Shown here: positions 1 to 8,548 of the stretch, piece by piece
Position numbering within the stretch: position 1 is the first letter of the stretch
Layout: each line of letters starts with the position of its first letter
From: Thalassospira sp. HJ
GTDB lineage: Bacteria > Pseudomonadota > Alphaproteobacteria > Rhodospirillales > Thalassospiraceae
Direction: 5' to 3'
Assembly (NCBI RefSeq): GCF_000948415.1
Contig: NZ_JYII01000020.1
Coordinates: 310,001-374,000 of the forward strand
DNA length: 64,000 nucleotides
Program-made: the position numbers and the translations under genes
The notes under the pieces: model-generated
Seen by the model: the letters and a program-made list of their open reading frames with translations, nothing else
The model's database searches: none
What the model was told of the DNA's origin: nothing

Positions 1-21
1 GCATAGTTACTGAAAAAGCAC

Positions 22-1269
22 ATGCCCGATAACGCCTCGATCATATTTGTCGATGATGACCTCAATGTCCTGCGAGGTTTGCGGCGGCGCATGCTTTCAA
101 AGCGGCCGAAATGGACGCTGCGTTTCTATGAGAGCGCCGAACAGGCACTTGTCGGTCTGGAAGAAGCGCCTGCAGACGTTGTGATTTCCGACATGCGCAT
201 GCCGTCCATGGACGGGGCGGAGTTCCTTCGGATCGTTGCCAAACGCTGGCCGCAAACATCGCGCATTCTGCTATCTGGCTATGCCGACGAAACCGCCATT
301 CTCAACGGTGCGGCGGCAACCCATCATTTTCTTGCCAAACCGTGCACCGATAACGACATCATCCACGCCGCAGAACGCGGCCTTATCATGAACAGGTATC
401 TGCACGATCCATTACTTGTCGATCTGCTGTCACAGGTACCCACCGATCTGATGTGGCCGGCAACATTTCGCCGCCTGCACACCATCTTGCAGTTCAGCGG
501 CCCCAGCAGCCGTGCCGAACTTAACGATTTCGCCAATGACCACCCGGCCCTGACCGCACTTGCGCATGAACTTGCCCTGCGTGAAGAACTTGTGCCAACC
601 GAAAGCACCCCGGACTTCATCAAACTGTTGAAGGTTCTTGGCATCGAAAGCATCAAGGCCTTGTGCGTCTTGTGGTGCGAACTCGGCCAACCCCAACGGT
701 TTGACGGTGAACAGATTGACGTCAAGCTGCATCGACCACTTGTCCTTGGGCAGATGGCCGCCAATATTGCAAGGCTTCGCAGTCTGGCACCGGATGCGGT
801 TGATCAGGTGCGGGCATCCGCACTTCTGTGTCATATCGGTGAAATCATCATGGCCCATGTCCTGCCGGAAAAGCACGCCGCCAGCCGCCATCGCGCAGAT
901 ACAGACAACTGTGACATCATTTCAGCTGAAATCAGCGAGTTAGGCTTTGCCCATCCGGCCGTGTCGGCATGTCTTTGCACCTGCTGGGGTTTTCCCCACA
1001 AGATCATTGAAAACATCGCCTTTCATCATCGTCCGGAATCGGCACCAACGGCCATTTCCCAAAGCCTTTTGATCGTTTATGCCGCGCAACACTTCGCGCG
1101 CAAGGCCGGCGTTGACGGTGCGACTCGGGCGAAGAAATACGATCTCGCAAGCGGCTATATCACCAAATGCGGTGCGGCATCCGACTGGCCGGTCTGGGAA
1201 CAAAGCTGCTTTGATGGCCACGTCCCGCTTGAACCCGTCCAACACCAAGGCATGATGCAGACCGCGTGA
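22..1269 (+). CDS. Response regulator with HDOD output domain
   Basis: A cytoplasmic two-component response regulator of 415 residues. The receiver domain fills residues 5-125 and is intact: acidic DDD cluster near residue 11, phospho-acceptor Asp in SDMRMP, Thr/Ser position in LLSGY and Lys in LAKPC. The rest (about 140-400) is an HDOD domain, a catalytically dead relative of HD phosphohydrolases that usually works as a protein-interaction output in motility, stress or c-di-GMP signalling. The ATG at 22 lies only 21 bases from the window edge, so its promoter and any upstream partner are unseen. It converges with the histidine kinase gene at 1318, and three more signalling genes follow within 5 kb, so it may belong to that circuit. 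The kinase partner is not shown by sequence. Confidence 0.9.
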   Translation: MPDNASIIFVDDDLNVLRGLRRRMLSKRPKWTLRFYESAEQALVGLEEAPADVVISDMRMPSMDGAEFLRIVAKRWPQTSRILLSGYADETAILNGAAATHHFLAKPCTDNDIIHAAERGLIMNRYLHDPLLVDLLSQVPTDLMWPATFRRLHTILQFSGPSSRAELNDFANDHPALTALAHELALREELVPTESTPDFIKLLKVLGIESIKALCVLWCELGQPQRFDGEQIDVKLHRPLVLGQMAANIARLRSLAPDAVDQVRASALLCHIGEIIMAHVLPEKHAASRHRADTDNCDIISAEISELGFAHPAVSACLCTCWGFPHKIIENIAFHHRPESAPTAISQSLLIVYAAQHFARKAGVDGATRAKKYDLASGYITKCGAASDWPVWEQSCFDGHVPLEPVQHQGMMQTA

Positions 1270-1317
1270 TAGTACACGCCGCCTGCATGACCGGATCAGA
1301 ATCTTACTGTGGTTGGG

Positions 1318-2838
1318 TTATCTCAACAGGCTGTTGAGATCGCTTGGCCCTTCAAGGAATTCCGCATTGGTATCGGCCATCGCATTGGCGTCGGGCTTGG
1401 GCAGGCGAATAACAAACTCTGCCCCGTCGGTATAATCCGCCGACAAGGTCAGATCGCCGTTGAAGTCGTCCTGGATAAGCTTGCGACAGATCGGAAGCCC
1501 CTGCCCCGTGCCGACACCGCGTTCCTTGGTGGTAAAGAAGTAATCGAAAATACGTTCGCGGAGTTCTGCGGGCACCCCGCCACCATTGTCACGCAGTCGA
1601 ATATAGACATTGTCTTCGTCCGACATCACAAGAAGATCAATATTGCCCCGGCGCTGGCCGCTTTCACGGATGGCTTGGGATGCATTGACGATCAAGTTGA
1701 TCAGCGCCTGCGACAGGTGGTTTCTGCGCCCGCTGACCTCGGTGACGTCCGATTGCATCGACACTTCCAGATCCGCAATATGCTTGACCTGGTTGCGGGT
1801 CAGGGTGACGGCCGTATCAATTTCCTCGGTAATTGAAATCAGCTCCACCGCATCGGTCGTCGGGTGGGCAAATTTGCGAATGCCGCGCACAATCTCGGCA
1901 ATGCGGTTCAGGCCCTGAATGCTTTCATCGATTGCCATCGGCACTTCTTCGCTGATGAAATCGATCTTGTCGTTATCAAGATTAAGCTTTGCCGGTTCTT
2001 TCGGGTTTGTGCGGTCAATTGCACCAACCAGATCAGCAAAGCTGTCAGACAGGAATTCAAGATTGTTCTGGATATATTGCGCCGGTGTGTTGATTTCATG
2101 GGCAACACCTCCCGCCAACGTGCCAAGGGCATGCATTTTGGCGTAATCGGCGGCCTCTTCGATGACTTCCTGTTCCTGACGCGCCTTTTGGGCAGCGATA
2201 TCGGCAGCAAAAATCTTCTGACGCTGACGGATCATGAACCCGCCAAGGACCGCCATAACAATCACACCGATAAAGAACAGATAGGACAGCATCTGGATAT
2301 CGGTCTTCACGACCGAGATATTGTTGGCGTTATAGACCGACACAAAGTTGGTTGTGCGCACGACGGCCTGCTGCAGGGCATCGCTCAATGGTTCGAGCAG
2401 GCGATATAACTCGGTCAGCTTTTCTTCCGGAGCGGTAATGGCTGCAAGCGTCGTGTCGATCTCATCGATCCGGGCTTCCAGCGCTTCGATCGTTTCAGCG
2501 ACTTCAGGCACGGTAAACAGCACCTTGAAGCCTTCACCTTCACGTAGAAGGATCACCCTGCTGACCAGGATTTCGTATTCCAGCAGAATGTCATCAACCA
2601 CGCCATCCTCAACACCAACCCGCCCGAAGGCGGCCTCAATATCGCGCTGCACGACAAGAAACTGTCGCTGCACCTGGAACACGGCCCAGACAAAGTTTTC
2701 GCGATAAATGAAGCGCTCGTCCTCAAGCTGACGAACGATGGCTGTGGAAAGAACGCCATAAAGCACGACAAACAGGGCCAATGCGACAAACATGGCCCTG
2801 CCGGTCGTCTTGAAGAAGAATGACTTAATTCGCTGCAT
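1318..2838 (-). CDS. Membrane-bound sensor histidine kinase
   Basis: A 506-residue inner-membrane histidine kinase. A first membrane helix (about 14-34) and a second (about 186-206) frame a roughly 150-residue periplasmic, mostly helical sensor region. A coiled linker follows. The phospho-acceptor box is GGVAHEINTP (about residue 245). The ATPase domain shows an N-box (INLIVNAS), G1 (DNGGGVP) and G2 (GTGQGLPI). The HEINTP form belongs to the HPK4-like kinases related to NtrB/DctB. There is no receiver domain, so phosphate must go to a separate regulator; three candidate regulators lie within 5 kb. The start overlaps the end of the upstream exported-protein gene by 14 bases, which implies co-translation and suggests that protein feeds a signal to the kinase. 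The ligand is unknown. Confidence 0.9.
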   Translation of the reverse strand: MQRIKSFFFKTTGRAMFVALALFVVLYGVLSTAIVRQLEDERFIYRENFVWAVFQVQRQFLVVQRDIEAAFGRVGVEDGVVDDILLEYEILVSRVILLREGEGFKVLFTVPEVAETIEALEARIDEIDTTLAAITAPEEKLTELYRLLEPLSDALQQAVVRTTNFVSVYNANNISVVKTDIQMLSYLFFIGVIVMAVLGGFMIRQRQKIFAADIAAQKARQEQEVIEEAADYAKMHALGTLAGGVAHEINTPAQYIQNNLEFLSDSFADLVGAIDRTNPKEPAKLNLDNDKIDFISEEVPMAIDESIQGLNRIAEIVRGIRKFAHPTTDAVELISITEEIDTAVTLTRNQVKHIADLEVSMQSDVTEVSGRRNHLSQALINLIVNASQAIRESGQRRGNIDLLVMSDEDNVYIRLRDNGGGVPAELRERIFDYFFTTKERGVGTGQGLPICRKLIQDDFNGDLTLSADYTDGAEFVIRLPKPDANAMADTNAEFLEGPSDLNSLLR

Positions 2839-3313
2839 CGACAGACTTTACCTGCCAGACGGAATAAGCCCAATAGGTATCGGTATTGAACCGGTCATCA
2901 GCGTCATACGGGAAGATCACCCAGAACGGCCCCTTTTCACGCACCGACATCTCGGCATCGTTAAGCTGATAGGCCAGAATGGCACCGTCATTGCGCAGGA
3001 CGTCCGCCGGAACCATGACGTTATAGTCGTTCAGTGCCGAGACACGCACGGTGTCAGCTTCCAGACCATAGGTATCCAGCAGCAGGTCAAAGGCAACACC
3101 GCGGAACTTCTGAACGCCGTCGGTCCACTGGGTCGAGGTGTTAATCTCGGTGGCCTGCAGATCCATCAGTTCCTTCATTGACACACGAACGGTTTCACCA
3201 TTGGTATTGGTCATCGAAAGCGTACCGCCTGCCATCGCCGGTGCGGCGTAAAAACCAACCAGGGAGATCACCACCGCGATCAATTTAAGTGCATTATTCA
3301 TCATCGTTTTCAT
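2825..3313 (-). CDS. Exported SUOX-fold-like protein paired with a histidine kinase
   Basis: A 162-residue protein with a Sec signal peptide (positively charged start, hydrophobic stretch about 9-22, likely cleavage after APAMA), so it acts in the periplasm. The mature part resembles the molybdopterin-oxidoreductase (SUOX) fold that occurs as a stand-alone domain: conserved blocks include KFRGVAFDLLL, NDYNVMVPADVL and GPFWVIFPYD. I see no cysteine or other obvious ligand for a molybdenum cofactor, so a binding or sensing role is more likely than catalysis. It is the first gene of a two-gene operon with the kinase that follows, with a 14-base overlap. Family recognition is moderate; the functional link to the kinase is inference from the overlap. 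Confidence 0.75.
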   Translation of the reverse strand: MKTMMNNALKLIAVVISLVGFYAAPAMAGGTLSMTNTNGETVRVSMKELMDLQATEINTSTQWTDGVQKFRGVAFDLLLDTYGLEADTVRVSALNDYNVMVPADVLRNDGAILAYQLNDAEMSVREKGPFWVIFPYDADDRFNTDTYWAYSVWQVKSVDAAN

Positions 3314-3393
3314 GCTCCATCACATGCATATAGACAGTGGTCACGGGCAAGTGTTTTCTCAATGCCTGCGACCGGAATTTTGATTGATAATTT

Positions 3394-4578
3394 CTAGCCG
3401 GAAGCGCGCAACGACATGCCTGCGGTTTCTTCCCATTGTTCAAGCGGGATTGGCGCCCCAAGATGGAAGCCCTGCAGTTCGGTGATCCCGTAAACCTGCA
3501 GCTTTTCAGCAACCTTGGCACTTTCAATGCCCTTGGCCGAAACCGACAGGCCCAGTTTCGAACCGACCTTGGCGATCCATTCGACAAAGGCGTCATCAAG
3601 GAAATCGGTCATGGTGCCACGCACCAGATCGCGATCAAGCTTGATGCCGGCAAACACTTCCTGACGCAAAAGGTCGAGTGAATTGTTACCAGAGCCAAAA
3701 TCATCAATCACAAGCGGAATGGCGCGCTCACGCAGCCGGGCCGCATTGGCCAGCATCTCAAGATCATTGGGAACCAGTTGGCGTTCGGGAATTTCAAACG
3801 ATACCTTCACGCCGCGCATACGCATCTTTTCGTAAAAACGAATAACCAGCTCAAAGAATTGCGGCGTCTTGAGCGAAAAGGCCGAAATATTGACCGCCAG
3901 ATTGGCCTCATCGCCCAACAGCGCGCTGTAACGCGGGGCCTGATCGACCATCAGCGCCATCAACTGGCTGCCCAAACGGTTGATCACCGGATTGTCCTGA
4001 CAGGATTCGATGATTTCATCGATGCCGAACTCCTTTTCAAGGGTCGGCATCCGACACAGAACCTCTGCCCCGCAAAGACCAAGGTCGCTGGCACGAAAAC
4101 GCGGCTGCAGGACGGTATGGAAATCCGCGCGATCAATTGCGTTGTTAACCATCACGGCCGACGGACCGGCAACGGTTTTTTTGACGGCTGCTTCCGCATT
4201 CAGGATACGTTCAATCGCGTCTTTGAGCACCGACACCGCAACCGGTTTGGCCAGAACGCGTATCACCATCGCCTGGTTGATCGCTTCGCGCAGCGACAGG
4301 CTTGAAACGTTGCCCGACAAAAGCACGCGATGAATGCTCGGCGCCATGCGGGCCGACTGTTTCAGGAAGGAAATACCATCAAGGGCCGGCATCACCAGAT
4401 CGGAGATAATCAGATCGGTTCGATCACGGTTTTCCGCCAGCCAGTCAAGCGCTGCGTGCCCGTCTGTATGGGTAACGAATTCAAAGCAGCCCGACAGGGT
4501 GCGACGCACCGCAGCCAGCAGCTTTTCATCATCATCGACCATCAGAATGACGGGGCGCTGTTTTTCAACCTGATCCAT
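3394..4578 (-). CDS. Response regulator with degenerate EAL domain
   Basis: A 394-residue regulator with an N-terminal receiver domain (about 8-125; DDD cluster, SDLVMP phospho-acceptor, LLSGN, AKP) and a C-terminal EAL domain (about 145-385). EAL domains normally hydrolyse cyclic di-GMP. Several signature positions remain: EVL in place of EAL, the Asn in NISAF, FEIPE, IDDFGSG, the Lys in IKLD, and QGFHLG. The motif that is AEGVE in active enzymes reads AKGIE, so a Glu needed for catalysis in characterised enzymes is Lys. Phosphodiesterase activity is therefore doubtful, and c-di-GMP or protein binding is more likely. It reads in the same direction as the exported protein and kinase, 80 bases upstream of them, and diverges from the LuxR-type regulator. 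Confidence 0.9.
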   Translation of the reverse strand: MDQVEKQRPVILMVDDDEKLLAAVRRTLSGCFEFVTHTDGHAALDWLAENRDRTDLIISDLVMPALDGISFLKQSARMAPSIHRVLLSGNVSSLSLREAINQAMVIRVLAKPVAVSVLKDAIERILNAEAAVKKTVAGPSAVMVNNAIDRADFHTVLQPRFRASDLGLCGAEVLCRMPTLEKEFGIDEIIESCQDNPVINRLGSQLMALMVDQAPRYSALLGDEANLAVNISAFSLKTPQFFELVIRFYEKMRMRGVKVSFEIPERQLVPNDLEMLANAARLRERAIPLVIDDFGSGNNSLDLLRQEVFAGIKLDRDLVRGTMTDFLDDAFVEWIAKVGSKLGLSVSAKGIESAKVAEKLQVYGITELQGFHLGAPIPLEQWEETAGMSLRASG

Positions 4579-4730
4579 TAATGGATATCTCCGGAACGCG
4601 GATCACCGCGACAAACTTCTCGAACAGCCCTGCGGAAATGCGTGCTATACAAACAGCAAGGCTTTGATGGTTCGGAGATTAGTGTCAGACTACCTTTCTC
4701 CAACATCCCCATTTGTGGAGGGCGCTTTTA

Positions 4731-5699
4731 ATGACGGCCAAAAAGACGGTGCGGATTGCATTTGTTGATGATGACGAAAACCTTCTGTCGTCCCATCGCC
4801 GCAATTTCGGCCGCCTGCGTCCGGACTGGGAAGGCGTCTTTCTCAATGACCCGATTGCCGCGCGCGATGCGATCATTGCCGATGCGGATATTTCCGCGGT
4901 CATTCTGGATATCCACATGCCCGGCATGACCGGCCTTGAACTGGCCGCCGAATTGCGCGCGGCGCGCAAGGATCTGCTGATCCTGATGCTGACGGGCTAT
5001 GCCGATCTGCAATCCGCCCTGCTTGCGGTCAATGAGCTGGGTGTGTTTCGCTTCTATCCCAAGCCGACCCTGCTTGAGACGATGCTTGATGACATTGATA
5101 CGGAAATCAAAAGCCGCCTTGGCCAAAGCGAAGATACCCTGCCAACCGAATTCCTTGATCTGTTTGAACTCGGCGTGATTGCGGTTGATGAAAACCTCAA
5201 CATCCTGCATCTGAACTCGCAAGGGGCCGACGTAGTGCGTCGATCATCACTGGTGAAATCCGGATCACAGGGACGGCTTATCATTGATCCCAACCCCGAA
5301 GGATTGGCAGGTTTCCTGACCCCATCGGGCAAAACCGTACCGCGCAGCCATCAAAGCTTCTCGCTGGAACGCGATGGTGAAAAGCTTTCGCTTCTGATCC
5401 GGCGCGTACCCAAAAAGGCCGATAGCAAACAAAGCTTCATGATCATTCTGGTCGACCCGACCCAGCAGCGCGCACCCGCCATCGATGATCTGATGGATCT
5501 GTTCGGCCTGACCCGCTCGGAGGCCAAACTGACCCAGAAACTGGCCGAGGGTCTGGCACTGGATCAGGCCGCAGAACTGGTCGGCATTTCGCATTCCTCG
5601 GCGCGCACATACCTTAAGACCATCTTCTCGAAAACCGGTGTGAACCGACAGCCGCAATTGATGAAAACCGTGCTTTCAAGCATTCCGTCCTTGCGCTAA
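4731..5699 (+). CDS. Response regulator with PAS-like linker and LuxR-type HTH
   Basis: A DNA-binding response regulator of 322 residues. The receiver domain (about 1-125) has VDDDE, LDIHMP, LTGY and the PKP lysine. The middle (about 130-240, beginning FELGVIAVDENLNILHLN) looks like a PAS fold that could bind a small ligand. The C-terminus (about 255-320) is a LuxR/GerE helix-turn-helix (LTRSEAKL, LVGISHSSARTYLKTIF). The ATG at 4731 is chosen because GGAGGG sits about 8 bases upstream; a TTG at 4713 is in frame but would precede that ribosome site. It diverges from the EAL regulator across about 150 bases, and its output may be transcription of the neighbouring cluster. Confidence 0.88.
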   Translation: MTAKKTVRIAFVDDDENLLSSHRRNFGRLRPDWEGVFLNDPIAARDAIIADADISAVILDIHMPGMTGLELAAELRAARKDLLILMLTGYADLQSALLAVNELGVFRFYPKPTLLETMLDDIDTEIKSRLGQSEDTLPTEFLDLFELGVIAVDENLNILHLNSQGADVVRRSSLVKSGSQGRLIIDPNPEGLAGFLTPSGKTVPRSHQSFSLERDGEKLSLLIRRVPKKADSKQSFMIILVDPTQQRAPAIDDLMDLFGLTRSEAKLTQKLAEGLALDQAAELVGISHSSARTYLKTIFSKTGVNRQPQLMKTVLSSIPSLR

Positions 5700-5833
5700 C
5701 GCGCTGTAATTTCCGGCTTAAGTCATCCCATCCGACCAAAGACCCACGCCATAAAAACTTGAAAACGCCACCAATCCCTCTACCCTGAGTTAAGAAATAT
5801 CAGGGTCTTAACTGTTGGGGTGAGGCAGCCGGG

Positions 5834-6538
5834 TTGATTGGGGATACAGACACACCAGAACCGCGACCAACCATTCAACGGTCGATTTCCGCCCATGACG
5901 GATGTGTCAGACGCCTGTGCGATATTCTGCTGGCCGCGATCAGTCTGCTGGTGCTTTTCCCGATCATGATCCTGATAGCGCTTTTGCTGGTCGGCTTTGG
6001 CTTTTCCAATCCGGTTTTCACCCAAAAGCGCGTTGGCCAAGCGGGCCGGATTTTCACCATTTTCAAGTTCCGCACCCTGCGGGATCAAGGCACGCGTGAT
6101 CTCGCCCCCCGTGTTTTGCGCTATGCCAACCGCTTCACCTTGTTCCTGCGCATGACCGGGCTTGATGAATTGCCGCAATTTATCAATGTGCTGCGCGGTG
6201 ACATGGCGCTGGTCGGACCGCGCCCGCACAGCCTTGCGGATCATTACCTCTTTACTGCCCGCATCCCCGATTATGCTGACCGTCTAGCGGTCAAGCCCGG
6301 CATGACGGGACTGGCACAAATCCGCGGCTGGCGCGGCCCGGTTTGCAACGCCGATCACTTGAGCGCTCGCACGACCTGCGATCTGGATTATATCCGCCGA
6401 CAAAGCCTTGCGTTTGATGCCGTCATTCTGGTTCGTACACTCGCGCTTCCCTTCAGGACGCTGGCGCAGCTCCAGTCCGGGCAACGTTCGTGTAACGGGC
6501 CAAAGCCCTGTCTTCGTTGTGCGCGGCGGCTGATCTGA
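5834..6538 (+). CDS. Undecaprenyl-phosphate sugar-1-phosphate transferase
   Basis: A 234-residue bacterial sugar transferase (WbaP/ExoY family). Such enzymes move a sugar-1-phosphate from a UDP-sugar to undecaprenyl phosphate at the inner membrane, the first committed step of a polysaccharide repeat unit. One long membrane helix (about 31-56) precedes the catalytic block, which shows FTIFKFRTL, LDELPQFINVL, RGDMALVGPRPH and a basic C-terminal end. It is the short ExoY-like form without the extra N-terminal helices of WbaP. The start is TTG at 5834, with a purine-rich GAGGCAG upstream and no good ATG before the membrane helix. Its stop overlaps the next start as TGATG, so it heads a tightly coupled three-gene operon. 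Substrate sugar unknown. Confidence 0.88.
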   Translation: MIGDTDTPEPRPTIQRSISAHDGCVRRLCDILLAAISLLVLFPIMILIALLLVGFGFSNPVFTQKRVGQAGRIFTIFKFRTLRDQGTRDLAPRVLRYANRFTLFLRMTGLDELPQFINVLRGDMALVGPRPHSLADHYLFTARIPDYADRLAVKPGMTGLAQIRGWRGPVCNADHLSARTTCDLDYIRRQSLAFDAVILVRTLALPFRTLAQLQSGQRSCNGPKPCLRCARRLI

Positions 6539-7746
6539 TGCGCAAACACTTGCTGCCCATCAGTGTCGCACTTTTGTGTGCCACTCCCCCTGCCACCGCC
6601 CGGGCAATGGAAAACCCCGATGATGTCAGTGGCTTTCGTTTGGGCCGGCTTCTGCTCACCCCGTCGCTTGCGACCGGCACACGCTATGACAGCAACATCT
6701 TTCAAAGCGATACCAACCCGACCAGTGACGTCATCACGACCCTTGCCCCGCGCCTGACCCTGCAGGGTGACTGGCGGGTGTTTCACCTGCATCTTTCCGC
6801 GGGGGGTGAGCTGGGCTTTTTTGCCGACTCCTCTAGCGATGACTATCAGGACCTTGAACTGAGTGCTGCAAGCAACCTTGATCTCGGCGCGACATCGCTT
6901 GAGGCCGGGATTGATGTCAAACGCGCCCACGACCCGCGTGGCAGCAATGATGTCCCGACCAGTGCAACCGAACCGGTAATCTATCACGACATCAGCACCC
7001 AAGTCGGCGCACGCCATGTCAGTGATGGCCTGCATTACGAATCGCAAGTTTCCCTGCGCCGTCTTGCATTTGATGACAGTACCGCGCGCAATGGATCACG
7101 CATTCGCAATGATGATCGTGATCGGCTTGAGATGCGCGAGACATTGCGGGTTCTGCTGCCGCTTGATCCAAAACGCGAAGCTTATGGCGAAGTCTCGTTC
7201 AATCAGCGGCAATATGACCGCATCCCTGATGATGACGGACGGGTTCGTGATTCTGCGGGCTATCAGCTGCTTGGCGGCATCCGCCTTGATCTGACCGATC
7301 TGATCACCGCTGACCTCGCGGCAGGTTGGATGAACCAGACATACGCCGACCCGGCCTTTGGCAACATTGCCGATTACACCCTCCGCGGTGATTTCGACTG
7401 GTCGATTACGCGCCTGACCAACATCACGTTCAATGCCGCACGTACCGTTCGTGAAACGACGCAAACCGGGGCCAGTGGCATTCTGGCCTTTGAGGCTGGA
7501 TCCGGTATTTCCCATGAATTACGCCGCGGACTTACTGTTTCGCTCAACGCTGCCTACAGCTCTGAAAACTACCAACAAACCACACGGCGTGATCGCACTC
7601 ATCGCCTTGGCTTTGGCCTGCGCTATGAATTGAATCGCTTTGCCGAAATCGAAGGCGGGCTTGCCTATGACCAGCGCAATTCAAACAGCGCAGGCGAGGA
7701 TTATGACCGCCTGCAAAGCCACATCCGTCTAAAGCTGGAGATGTAA
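6538..7746 (+). CDS. Outer-membrane beta-barrel protein, BBP2-like
   Basis: A 402-residue exported protein. The ATG at 6538 overlaps the stop of the sugar transferase gene and starts a signal peptide (hydrophobic to about residue 20, cleavage near TARA). The remainder is a run of alternating amphipathic strands with YDSN- and RYD-type motifs, matching the putative beta-barrel porin 2 family found in exopolysaccharide gene clusters. It ends in aromatic/charged strands as outer-membrane barrels do. A role in polysaccharide export or anchoring at the outer membrane is inferred from its position between a sugar transferase and a Wza-type protein. The next gene starts directly after its stop. Confidence 0.8.
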   Translation: MRKHLLPISVALLCATPPATARAMENPDDVSGFRLGRLLLTPSLATGTRYDSNIFQSDTNPTSDVITTLAPRLTLQGDWRVFHLHLSAGGELGFFADSSSDDYQDLELSAASNLDLGATSLEAGIDVKRAHDPRGSNDVPTSATEPVIYHDISTQVGARHVSDGLHYESQVSLRRLAFDDSTARNGSRIRNDDRDRLEMRETLRVLLPLDPKREAYGEVSFNQRQYDRIPDDDGRVRDSAGYQLLGGIRLDLTDLITADLAAGWMNQTYADPAFGNIADYTLRGDFDWSITRLTNITFNAARTVRETTQTGASGILAFEAGSGISHELRRGLTVSLNAAYSSENYQQTTRRDRTHRLGFGLRYELNRFAEIEGGLAYDQRNSNSAGEDYDRLQSHIRLKLEM

Positions 7747-8310
7747 ATGACCCTGAAAAACCAGATATCCGGCTTATCCCCCCACCAACACCTGTTTGCG
7801 CTGTTCATCTTTATCCTGACCCTGATGAGCGCGCCCGGGGCACAGGCCCAGACCATCTACGTCATGGATAGTGGTGATACGGTGCGGGTCACGGTGTTTG
7901 GCGAACCGGATCTGTCGGGCGAGTTCAAGGTCGATGCCATGGGCCGGCTTAACCTTGCCCTGATCGGGCCGATTGAGGTGCGCAATCTCACCCCTGATCA
8001 GGCACGCCAGAAAATTCATGATGCCTATCTCGATGGCTATTTGCGCCATCCCGATATCGCGGTGGAGATCATCGCCTTTCGCCCGTTTTTCATCATGGGT
8101 GAGGTCAATCAACCGGGGTCCTATGACTATGTACCGGGCATGAATGTGCTTAATGCCATCGCGGTCGGCGGCGGACTGACCTATCGCGGGGATGAGGATG
8201 ACATCGAAATCCTGCGCGGACATGACGCATCGCGCGTCGTCATCCCGGCGACGCTCGCCACCATCGTGATGCCCGGCGACATCGTACGTGTCGCCGAAAG
8301 GTACTTCTAA
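7747..8310 (+). CDS. Wza-type polysaccharide export protein
   Basis: A 187-residue exported protein with an N-terminal hydrophobic signal (about 15-33, cleavage near AQA) and the polysaccharide export motif (DTVRVTVFGEPDLSGEFKVDAMGRLNLALIG) followed by a SLBB-like segment (FFIMGEVNQPGSYDYVPGMNVLNAIAVGGG). Proteins of this family form the periplasmic and outer-membrane part of the capsule or exopolysaccharide channel. At under 200 residues it is much shorter than Wza (about 380) and lacks the C-terminal amphipathic helix that lines Wza's outer-membrane pore, so the preceding barrel protein may provide the outer-membrane pore. It is the last gene of the cassette; no Wzc-like copolymerase, flippase or polymerase follows. 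No lipobox cysteine is apparent. Confidence 0.87.
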   Translation: MTLKNQISGLSPHQHLFALFIFILTLMSAPGAQAQTIYVMDSGDTVRVTVFGEPDLSGEFKVDAMGRLNLALIGPIEVRNLTPDQARQKIHDAYLDGYLRHPDIAVEIIAFRPFFIMGEVNQPGSYDYVPGMNVLNAIAVGGGLTYRGDEDDIEILRGHDASRVVIPATLATIVMPGDIVRVAERYF

Positions 8311-8548
8311 TTCGCCAGGAATTCACTGCGAAAGGGCCGCACTGCAGCATAATGCTCTGCCATTTTTTGGTAAAAACGCAGGGGTTTTAGAACTGCTCGA
8401 CATATCGTCGGTTTTTCCGCTGTTTTGCCGATCAGACGTCTTTACCTTTGCCCGTTTTCCATGATGAAATCGCGATCACGCCATTAGTAGATGGCAAACA
8501 GATAACCTAAAAAGCCCATTTTGCCCCACGCAACGGAGTTCTTAAAAC

